A stretch of 64,000 nt of DNA from Pseudomonas sp. MN1F (GTDB lineage Bacteria > Pseudomonadota > Gammaproteobacteria > Pseudomonadales > Pseudomonadaceae): NCBI RefSeq assembly GCF_009391885.1, contig NZ_VZII01000014.1, positions 62,001 through 126,000 on the forward strand. The letters run 5' to 3'. Position 1 is the first letter of the stretch. Every line of letters starts with the position of its first letter. Under the pieces are notes generated by a model. It was not told where the DNA came from and made no database searches. It was given only the letters and a program-made list of their open reading frames with translations. The translations under genes were made by a program, and so were the position numbers. This document shows positions 57,717 to 64,000 of this stretch, piece after piece.

Positions 57717-58934
57717 CTAGCGACTCAGTTCTACAGCAAATTGCGCAGCCTTCAACTGCAACTGCGCAGGCCCGCCCCAGAATGCGCCATGGCGCACGAT
57801 CACCCGTTCATGGATGGCCGCCGCCACCGCCGCCGCAGCATTCGGCGCCTTGAACAGAATAAAGCTGGCTTCATTGCCCACCTTCAACCCGTAATCCTGC
57901 TTGCCCATCACCCCGGCACTGGCCACGGTCGCCATCTCCAGCGCTACCCGCAGTTCCTCGTCGGTATTGAACCCGGAGCGGTAACTGACCAGCATCGCCC
58001 GCTGCAGCATGTCGCCGTTGCCGTAGGGCCACCAGGCGTCCTGGATATTGTCGTTGCCAGTGAACACCCGCACGCCACCGGCACGCAGGCGCAGTACAGG
58101 CGGGAGGGCGTGCTCGCCTGGGGCATTGGTCATGATCGAAACGCCGGCACGGGCCAGCACTTCGGCAGTGCGGTCAACCACGGCATCACTGACATCGCCC
58201 AGGCCATAGGCGTGGCTGACCGCCACCAGGCCTTGCATGCCCAGTGCCTGGGTACGGGCGGCGATGCGCGCGAGCTGGGCGATGCAAGTGTCGCCCGGTT
58301 CGTGCAGGTGGATATCGACCTTCACGCCATGCCGGTCGGCAATGCCGAACACGATATCCAGCTGGGCTTCGGCGTCGCCGTCCAGGGTGGTCGGGTCGAT
58401 GCCGCCGACTACCTGCACGCCTTCACGCACGGCGGCTTCCATCACTTCGGCAGTGCCGGGGCAGGTCACTACACCGGCTTGCGGGAACGCCACCAGCTCA
58501 ATGTCGATCAGGTCTTTCCACTTGTCGCGGGCTTCGAGGATGGCACGCAGGTTGGTCAGCCCGGTGGTGGCGTCAACGTCGACATGGCAGCGCATGGCCA
58601 GGGTGCCGAACGAGGCGGCCTGGCGGATCAGCGCGTCGGCGCGCTCGACGATTGGCGGGGCGCTGGCGAGTTCGCGTTTTTCCACGGCCAGGCGCTCGCG
58701 CAGGCTGGCGACCGGCTGGTGCGGTCGCCAGCGGTCGCCGACGAAGCTCTTGTCCAGGTGGATGTGGCCGTCAACGAAGCCGGGTAGTACCAGCAGGCCT
58801 TCGAGGTCGATGGAATCAACGGCGGCGGTGCTGGCGCGCTGCGGGCCGATGTGGCTGATGCGCCCGTCGCGCACGGCGATGTTCAGGGGGTGGCCATCGG
58901 CGTCGATGGCATTGATGAACTCACGGTCGTTCAT
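57717..58934 (-). CDS. Amidohydrolase-superfamily deaminase (cytosine deaminase-like)
   Basis: A 405-residue metal-dependent hydrolase. Metal ligands: His57 and His59 (GFVDGHIHLDKSF, the cytosine deaminase/CodA-type signature), His in VDIHLHEPGDTC, His in VSHAYGL, and Asp in FTGNDNIQDAWWPYG. The CodA/AtzB-like branch removes amino groups from pyrimidines, triazines or related rings; the substrate here is unknown. A half-length MFS remnant lies divergent upstream, so it may once have been paired with an uptake carrier. Confidence 0.83.
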   Translation of the reverse strand: MNDREFINAIDADGHPLNIAVRDGRISHIGPQRASTAAVDSIDLEGLLVLPGFVDGHIHLDKSFVGDRWRPHQPVASLRERLAVEKRELASAPPIVERADALIRQAASFGTLAMRCHVDVDATTGLTNLRAILEARDKWKDLIDIELVAFPQAGVVTCPGTAEVMEAAVREGVQVVGGIDPTTLDGDAEAQLDIVFGIADRHGVKVDIHLHEPGDTCIAQLARIAARTQALGMQGLVAVSHAYGLGDVSDAVVDRTAEVLARAGVSIMTNAPGEHALPPVLRLRAGGVRVFTGNDNIQDAWWPYGNGDMLQRAMLVSYRSGFNTDEELRVALEMATVASAGVMGKQDYGLKVGNEASFILFKAPNAAAAVAAAIHERVIVRHGAFWGGPAQLQLKAAQFAVELSR

Positions 58935-59023
58935 GATGGGGGCCGTTTTTCCGAGGCTTGAGTAGCGTCATACGGTAGGGATGATCCCGGCCCCCCACAA
59001 ATTAATTATCAGGATCGACCACA

Positions 59024-59569
59024 GTGCATTTCTTGATGATGTTGTTCGTGCAGATCGCCATCTATTGCGTGTGGGGTTTTATCGACCAGCTGGCGCGTGA
59101 CCAGGGCATCGACGGTGTCGATATCGGCTGGGCGTTCGGGCTGTCGGCCATCGGCGGTCTGCCCGGGGCAGGGCTGCCTAGCCTGCTGGGGGCGCGGGTC
59201 AACCGTCAGCTGATGATCGCCGTGGGGCTGGTGGCGGTGTTCATCTCCATTGCCATGCTCACCGGCCACACCCGCACGCCGATACAGCTGTTTGTCGCGT
59301 TGTTGCTGATCAATTTCGGCTGGGTGCTGTCGCTGTCGTATTACATGGCGCTGATCACCACCAACGACCCGACCGGCAAGCTCACGCCGCTGGTCAGCAT
59401 TACCTTGATGGGCGCGGCGGCGGTGACCCCGGCGCTGATCGCCCTGCTGGTTGAGGGCTCCAACCAGCCGCTGATCTTCTTGCTGGGCACTGCGGCGCTG
59501 GTGGTTGCCTTCGCCGTGACCTGCCTGGGGGCGGGGCGCCGGGCGATGCGCAGCAAGGCAGCTGTCTGA
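59024..59569 (+). pseudogene. Truncated MFS transporter (C-terminal half only)
   Basis: 181 codons from a GTG at 59024 encode about six membrane segments: MHFLMMLFVQIAIYCVWGFI, GWAFGLSAIGGLPGAGLPSLL, LMIAVGLVAVFISIAML, LFVALLLINFGWVLSLSYYMAL and LVSITLMGAAAVTPALIALL. This is the C-terminal six-helix bundle of an MFS protein of about 400 residues. A stop codon (TAA) in the same frame lies 24 bases upstream, and no sign of the N-terminal half remains in the 89 bases before the deaminase gene. Probably a remnant; a working half-transporter cannot be excluded. Confidence 0.7.
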
Positions 59570-59677
59570 ACTATCACGCGCCGGTCATGGTCACTCAATC
59601 GACACATTACCCTCCTACAGTCGGGACAGGAGCCTTGCACGGCTCCAGTCCGGTCAACCGAATGGGATCGCGCGCGC

Positions 59678-60067
59678 ATGAAGGCAATGGACACGGCTAC
59701 GGCCAGACGCAAGGGCATCAAGCTCCGCGCCACGGTGATCTACCGCAAGGATGGCGAGGTGCTGTTCGTACGCAAGCGCAACGCCAAATGGAACCTGCCA
59801 GGCGGCACGGTGGAGCGCGATGAAACGCCGCTGGAAGCGGCGCATCGCGAGATGGTCGAAGAGACCGGCCTGGCCTTCGACGAGTTGCGCTACATCGCCG
59901 AGTTCAGGGAGGACAAGGTCATCCACTACCTGTTCGAAGCCCGCAAGAGCGCGTGCAAGCCGCGCCCTTGCAACGAAATCGAGGCCTGCCGCTGGATCAA
60001 GCCAAAGGCGGTAGGCAAGCGCCGGGTAAGGCGCCCGATCAAGACCCTGCTCAAGCGCTGCGCGTGA
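59678..60067 (+). CDS. Nudix hydrolase
   Basis: A 129-residue Nudix protein with KLRATVIYRKDGEVLFVRKR and the Nudix box GGTVERDETPLEAAHREMVE (about residues 42-61, completed by ETGLAF). The C-terminus is very basic (KPKAVGKRRVRRPIKTLLKR). The substrate is unknown; MutT- or DIPP-like activities are options. The Shine-Dalgarno is weak. A terminator follows at 60085. Confidence 0.85.
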   Translation: MKAMDTATARRKGIKLRATVIYRKDGEVLFVRKRNAKWNLPGGTVERDETPLEAAHREMVEETGLAFDELRYIAEFREDKVIHYLFEARKSACKPRPCNEIEACRWIKPKAVGKRRVRRPIKTLLKRCA

Positions 60068-60084
60068 GCTTACGCACTTGCAAG

Positions 60085-60108
60085 AACGCCCCGCGCTGAC
60101 GGGGCGTT
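60085..60108 (+). terminator. Terminator after the Nudix gene
   Basis: AACGCCCCG, loop of six, CGGGGCGTT, followed by TGCTTTT. 18 bases past the stop. It also lies just past the stop of the convergent small gene, so it may serve both. Confidence 0.88.
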
Positions 60109-60115
60109 TGCTTTT

Positions 60116-60301
60116 CTACTGCAGCGTCGGCGGTTTGGCCGCTGCAGGCAATGCAGCCACTACTGCCTCTATTCGCGAAATTTCCCGCCCCAGTCGTTCA
60201 GCTTCCTGATGCTTGCCTTCGGCCTTCAAGCGATCCCGCTGCCGACGCAGGTTGAGCAAATTCTTCTGCAAGGCCAGGCCGGATTTATTGTATTGATCCA
60301 T
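60116..60301 (-). CDS. Small coiled-coil protein, unknown
   Basis: A 61-residue protein (MDQYNKSGLALQKNLLNLRR, then QRDRLKAEGKHQEAERLGRE). Almost all of it is predicted amphipathic helix with heptad-like Leu/Ile spacing, then a Pro/Ala-rich tail (LPAAAKPPTLQ). GAGAAA lies upstream of the ATG. I do not recognise the family. It is convergent with the Nudix gene. Confidence 0.6.
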   Translation of the reverse strand: MDQYNKSGLALQKNLLNLRRQRDRLKAEGKHQEAERLGREISRIEAVVAALPAAAKPPTLQ

Positions 60302-60614
60302 GTTTCTCTCGTGGCATTGGCATCCGTGCCGTTGTAGGAAAAATGGACCGTATCAGTGACAAATTCTTGCGGGAACTGGGGTTTCATACAGGAAAATGGC
60401 GATACAGCGATTTTGCCTACATTACCCGGAGGAAGCGTCCTACAAAACCACCTGCGGGTTGTTTCAATTCATGTTCATGAAAAGCCCGCCAAATGCCCGT
60501 ATTTGCTGAGCTTTTCGGCAAACTGGCTAGGCTACGGGGTTTAGCGGCGCAGCCAAGGCGTTTTCGCCCTGGCCGCAACGTTATGTAGCAATTGCGACGC
60601 CGGCGGTGCTCCGC
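60302..60614. other. 313-base intergenic region
   Basis: It lies upstream of the coiled-coil gene and downstream of the AraC gene (both minus strand). No gene with good initiation signals was found. A hairpin GCCAAGGCG-TTTT-CGCCCTGGC (60552-60573) near the AraC stop may end that transcript. Left part is AT-richer, as for a promoter. Confidence 0.4.
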
Positions 60615-61388
60615 TCACTTGAAGAATTGACTGGGCGTGATACCGAACTGGCGCTTGAACATGCTGGCAAAGGCGCTGGGGCTGTCATAGCCCAGCGTGC
60701 CCGCCACATCGATGATGCGCTGGCCTTGGGCGATGCGCTCCAGCGCTTGCATCAGCCGCGCCTGCTGGCGCCACTGGCCGAAGGTCATGCCGGTTTCCTT
60801 GCGGAACAGACGCTGGATGGTCTTCTCGTCGACGCCCAGGTGTGCCCCCCAGTCGGCCAGGGTCGAACTGTCCTGCGGCCGCTCGTGCAGGGCCGAGCAG
60901 ATGGCCCGCAGGCGTTTGTCGCTGGGCTGCAGCAGTTTCAGCGGCAGGGTTGGCAGCACGCAGATCTCGTCGAGGATCAGGCGCATGATCCGCGCTTCGC
61001 GTGAGTCCTCGACAAACGGCCCGGCGAAGTCGACCGACGCCTTGATCAGCTCGCTGAGCAGCGGTGAGATGCTGATGGCCTTGCTTGCCAGCGGCAGGTC
61101 GAGCGCTGCAGCGGGGTGCACGAACACGCTGCGCATCTTCACGTCACCCACGCAGCGGATGGCGTGCACCTGGCCGCAGGGCATCCAGATGCCGCGGCTG
61201 GTTGGCACGGTCCAGCGTTCGGCCTGGGACTCGACCAGCATCAGGCCCTTGATGGCGTAGATCAGTTGGTGCTTGGCATGCGAGTGAGCGGCGATGTACC
61301 AGTCTGGCGGGTAGTCGGTTGCCCGGCTGGCTACCTCCCAGGGCCATTCATCGACCTCCATCAGCAGTTCGTGCTGGGGTTTGACCAT
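60615..61388 (-). CDS. AraC-family transcriptional regulator
   Basis: A 257-residue AraC regulator. The N-terminal cupin-like sensor (HSHAKHQLIYAIKGLMLVES, MPCGQVHAIRC) is followed by two HTH motifs (TLADWGAHLGVDEKTIQRLF and IIDVAGTLGYDSPSAFASMF). This architecture is common for regulators of MFS exporters. The gene is 34 bases after the Fsr-like gene on the same strand, so they may be co-transcribed. I chose the ATG at 61388; an ATG 11 codons upstream is also possible. Confidence 0.82.
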   Translation of the reverse strand: MVKPQHELLMEVDEWPWEVASRATDYPPDWYIAAHSHAKHQLIYAIKGLMLVESQAERWTVPTSRGIWMPCGQVHAIRCVGDVKMRSVFVHPAAALDLPLASKAISISPLLSELIKASVDFAGPFVEDSREARIMRLILDEICVLPTLPLKLLQPSDKRLRAICSALHERPQDSSTLADWGAHLGVDEKTIQRLFRKETGMTFGQWRQQARLMQALERIAQGQRIIDVAGTLGYDSPSAFASMFKRQFGITPSQFFK

Positions 61389-61422
61389 GATGCTCTCGTC
61401 CAGTCCAACAGGCGCGGCCATC

Positions 61423-62655
61423 TTAGCAGCAGCGGGTAGGCCGTGCTTTCGAGCGGGTTGCCGGCAGCAGCGCGGTGGCCAGGCCCAGCAGCGGCAGGAA
61501 CGAGATCACCTGGTACACCCACTCGATGCCATGCAGGTCGGCCAGTTCGCCAAGGCCCGCGGCACCGATGCCGCTGATGCCGAACATCAGGCCGAACATC
61601 ACCCCCGAGACCATGCCGACGCGGCCAGGCACCGCCTCCTGGGCGTAGACCACCAGCGCGGCAAAGGCCGACGACATCACCAGGCCGATGGCCACCGCCA
61701 GTACCGCAGTCCAGGCCAGGTTGGCGTAGGGCAGGGCGAGGGCGAACGGGGCCACGCCGAGGAACGAGATCCAGATCACCGCCTTGCGCCCGATGCGGTC
61801 ACCCACTGGCCCGCCGGCAAAGGTGCCCAGGGCCACGGCGGCGAGGAACACGAACAGGTACAGCTGGCTTTGCTGCACGCTCAGGCCGAAGTGCTCGATC
61901 AGGTAGAAAGTGAAGTAGTTGGTGAACGACGCGATGTAGACGAACTTGGCGAACATCAGCACCGAGATCACCCCGACCGCGCGCCACATCGCGCCTTTCG
62001 ACAGCCCCGGTGCCTGCTGCCCGGCCAGGCCTTTGAGCTGGATCTGGCCGTGGCGGATGGTCCAGCCGGTGACGCGCAGCAACACCAAGATGGCCAGGGC
62101 GGCTGCCAGCATGAACCAGGCAATGGCCGACTGGCCGTGGGGGATGACGATGGCGGCAGTCAGCAGTGGGCCGATCGCGGAACCTGTGTTGCCGCCGACC
62201 TGGAAGGTCGATTGCGCAGTGCCGAAGCGCCCGCCGGAGGCCATGCGCGCCACCCGCGAGGCTTCCGGGTGGAAGGTCGCTGAACCGATGCCCACCACCG
62301 CGGCGGCGAACAACAGCATTTCGTAACTATTGGCCAAAGCCAGCAGGGCGATGCCGACCAGGGTGAACAGCATGCCGGTGGGCAGCAGGTAGGGCATGGG
62401 GCGCTTGTCGGTGTACATGCCGACCCAGGGTTGCAGCAACGAAGCGGTCACCTGGTAGATCAGGGCGATCCAGCCGATCTGGGCGAAGCTCAGCGAGAAG
62501 TCGCGCTTGAGCATCGGGTAGATCGACGGCAGCACGGCCTGGATCAGGTCGTTGAGCAGGTGGGCGAAGGCGGCGGCACCGACGATGCGGACCAGAAAGC
62601 CCTGGGGTTGATCGGCGGTGGCGGTCGGGGCCAAGGTGGCGGCAGGAGTCGTCAT
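61423..62655 (-). CDS. MFS efflux protein (fosmidomycin resistance protein Fsr-like)
   Basis: A 410-residue MFS exporter with 12 membrane segments. HLLNDLIQAVLPSIYPMLKR, IALIYQVTASLLQPWVGMY, GIGSATFHPEASRVARMASG and GGNTGSAIGPLL match Fsr closely. Fsr exports fosmidomycin and perhaps aromatic compounds; natural substrate unknown. The ATG at 62655 fits the family N-terminus; the frame is open upstream but not conserved-looking. The AraC gene just downstream probably controls it. Confidence 0.85.
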   Translation of the reverse strand: MTTPAATLAPTATADQPQGFLVRIVGAAAFAHLLNDLIQAVLPSIYPMLKRDFSLSFAQIGWIALIYQVTASLLQPWVGMYTDKRPMPYLLPTGMLFTLVGIALLALANSYEMLLFAAAVVGIGSATFHPEASRVARMASGGRFGTAQSTFQVGGNTGSAIGPLLTAAIVIPHGQSAIAWFMLAAALAILVLLRVTGWTIRHGQIQLKGLAGQQAPGLSKGAMWRAVGVISVLMFAKFVYIASFTNYFTFYLIEHFGLSVQQSQLYLFVFLAAVALGTFAGGPVGDRIGRKAVIWISFLGVAPFALALPYANLAWTAVLAVAIGLVMSSAFAALVVYAQEAVPGRVGMVSGVMFGLMFGISGIGAAGLGELADLHGIEWVYQVISFLPLLGLATALLPATRSKARPTRCC

Positions 62656-62936
62656 GGGCGAGGCTCTTTTTCGAGTGAGGGCAAGGCATTGCCCGACGGA
62701 GGTTATCCAGCCGGGCAATGCCTGTCTCACGTCGAACAGGCACTCACTGTCGCGATTCGGACATTCAGTCGTCAGGGTGGCGTTGTCGATCACCAAGCGG
62801 TAGAGATTCCGACAGCCAGGCGGGCAAGCGGCTGTTCATCCTGCTATGCCTAACTATGGCGCATTCACTCGCCCCAGGCCCCGGCGCCCCCGGGGCGGGT
62901 GTCTGGCACAGGTGCCGAGCAACTGGGAGGTGCCAC

Positions 62937-63224
62937 ATGCTTTTCATCATTCAGTGGAGCATTGCCCCGGAAAACCGCAACGCCGTCATGGCCCGCTTCG
63001 CCAAGACTGGCGGCCTGCCACCCGCCGAGCTGAAGGTCCATGGCCGTTGGCATGCAGTCGGCGAGCTGCAGGGTTTTGCCGTGGTCGAAAGCAATGACCT
63101 GCAACCTGTCTTGCATTGGACGATGGACTGGAGCGACCTGGCGCACATGCAGGTCAGCCCGGCGATGACCGATGCAGAGCTGGCCCCGATACTGGTGGCC
63201 GCAGTGAACAAGATGACGCACTGA
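62937..63224 (+). CDS. DUF3303-family small protein
   Basis: A 95-residue protein (MLFIIQWSIAPENRNAVMAR, GLPPAELKVHGRWHAVGELQ, DLAHMQVSPAMTDAELAPIL). It resembles DUF3303, a dimeric alpha/beta-barrel (ABM-like) family without known function. GGGAGG is 6 bases upstream of the ATG. The frame is open further upstream but the earlier part looks like intergenic DNA. It is divergent from the Fsr-like gene. Confidence 0.72.
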   Translation: MLFIIQWSIAPENRNAVMARFAKTGGLPPAELKVHGRWHAVGELQGFAVVESNDLQPVLHWTMDWSDLAHMQVSPAMTDAELAPILVAAVNKMTH

Positions 63225-63431
63225 GTGGCGTAGTCAGGATGGCTGGGGTGTCGTGCCTGCTCTGGCCATCCACTTCAACAGCGTGGCGCTGGGTATCGCC
63301 ACCGTTGCCGTAACGTAGCCGATAACGGCTGGCGATCAGATCGCGTCCATCCACCGGTGGGTGATCATCCGGGAGTAGGGCTGCGGGGATGATCAATGTG
63401 GGGCTCAGATTCTGATGTTGCTTCGGCCTGC

Positions 63432-63504
63432 CTCATCGCCGGAAAGCCGGCTCCCACAGGTGTTTCACGGGGCTCAATAGCGGTGATTCACCTGTGAGAG
63501 CGGG
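63432..63504. repeat. REP pair
   Basis: CATCGCCGGAAAGCCGGCTCCCACAGGTG on the left is opposed by CACCTGTGAGAGCGGG on the right. The element lies between the DUF3303 gene and the convergent MFS gene. Confidence 0.65.
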
Positions 63505-63507
63505 TTG

Positions 63508-64000
63508 TTAAGCTGCCTTCAGCTTCTGCTCGGTAGCCTTGTTGCGCCCACCGAGCCATACCAGCAGCAACCCGGCAGCTGCCAGTACGCCACCCGCCAT
63601 CGGCACTGCGGCATAACCGAGGTCCAGGCTGATCACTGCGCCGCCCAGCGCTGCGCCAACCGCGTTACCCAGGTTGAACGCACCGACGTTGATCGACGAC
63701 GCCAGCCCGGGCGCTTCGATGGCGGCGGTCATCACCCGCATCTGCAGCGGCGGCACCACGGCGAAGGTGAACATGCCCCACACCAGCAAGGCGATGGCGG
63801 CACCGATATGGCTGCCCAGCACCAGCGGCATCAACAGCATGATCAGCGCCAGCACGCCGAGGAAGATGCGCGCCGAGCCATCCAGCGACCAGTCGGCCAG
63901 GCGGCCACCGAGGCTGTTGCCCAACGTGAAGCCAATGCCGATCAGCACCAGGCCAAGGGTGACGAAGCTGTCCGAGGCGCCGGTCAGTTGCGCCAGCACC
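63508..64000 (-). CDS. MFS transporter (AraJ/YdhP type), C-terminal part (runs off the window)
   Basis: The visible 163 residues are the C-terminal six-helix half of an MFS exporter: GLVLIGIGFTLGNSLGGRLAD (motif A-like loop), FAVVPPLQMRVMTAAIEAPG and SINVGAFNLGNAVGAALGGA, which is typical of AraJ/YdhP-like proteins. The 5' part lies beyond base 64000, so the first Met seen is likely internal. Substrate unknown. Confidence 0.8.
   Translation of the reverse strand, partial: VLAQLTGASDSFVTLGLVLIGIGFTLGNSLGGRLADWSLDGSARIFLGVLALIMLLMPLVLGSHIGAAIALLVWGMFTFAVVPPLQMRVMTAAIEAPGLASSINVGAFNLGNAVGAALGGAVISLDLGYAAVPMAGGVLAAAGLLLVWLGGRNKATEQKLKAA

Noticed and set aside
60356..60544. 62-codon plus-strand frame in the gap before the AraC gene
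   Set aside because: No ribosome binding site at its ATG and no protein-like pattern; the region is better explained as intergenic.
63154..63396. 80-codon frame on the minus strand overlapping the DUF3303 gene
   Set aside because: It needs a TTG start without a Shine-Dalgarno sequence, overlaps a better-supported gene antisense, and has no recognisable domain.

Overview
The window looks like chromosome from a fluorescent Pseudomonas of the P. putida group. GC is high, with strong third-position G/C. P. putida-type REP elements (cores such as TTCGCGGGTAAACCCGCGAA) lie between genes. The core gene order is the one I know from P. putida and P. aeruginosa: purB-hflD-mnmA-nudJ, idh/icd, cspD/clpS-clpA, infA-bpt-aat, ftsK-lolA-rarA-crcB-serS-cysG, and the tusDCB-tusE cluster. 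This assignment comes from gene content and recalled synteny; no search was run.

Layout. 0-1.4 kb: end of an NCS1 permease and an M20 amidohydrolase, as in reductive pyrimidine or hydantoin catabolism. 1.4-7.5 kb: RNase Z, lipocalin, a DHFR-like reductase, a dienoyl-CoA isomerase-like crotonase, NudC, a TauE/SafE permease and an alpha/beta hydrolase. 7.6-14.2 kb: a polyamine block (gamma-glutamyl-polyamine synthetase, XRE-cupin regulator and FAD oxidase on the minus strand; LysR regulator, agmatine deiminase-like enzyme and a coupled polyamine-binding protein on the plus strand). 14.2-25.8 kb: topB, GNAT, roxA, purB-hflD-mnmA-nudJ, then divergent monomeric idh and dimeric icd. 25.8-31 kb: cspD, the N-degron machinery (clpS, clpA, aat, bpt) and infA. 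31-39 kb: ftsK-lolA-rarA-crcB-serS-cysG. 39-44.8 kb: glutathionyl-hydroquinone reductase, ybiB, tusE/B/C/D, a xanthine permease and a BI-1 (YccA) protein, then tRNA-Ser(UGA).

After the tRNA the sequence becomes accessory in character (about 45-64 kb). It holds a cyanate operon (cynT-cynS with divergent cynR), a DUF1348 gene with a broken second 5' end nearby, a TetR regulator, and a secreted esterase. Next is a three-gene GMC dehydrogenase cluster whose flavoprotein ends in a domain resembling the PA-IL/LecA lectin. Further on are several small or orphan genes (one a 59-residue membrane protein), a RAYT transposase between REPs, an amidohydrolase beside a half-length MFS remnant, a Nudix gene, an AraC regulator with an Fsr-like exporter, a DUF3303 gene, and the end of an AraJ-type exporter.

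Most interesting non-housekeeping signals: the GMC cluster (lectin-like tail, single-CxxCH partner, missing export signal, nested inverted repeat upstream); a long near-perfect inverted repeat that includes the 3' end of nudC; a divergent agmatine deiminase coupled to its own binding protein; a LexA-type box upstream of ftsK; and gene-debris scars at 48.4 and 59.0 kb.
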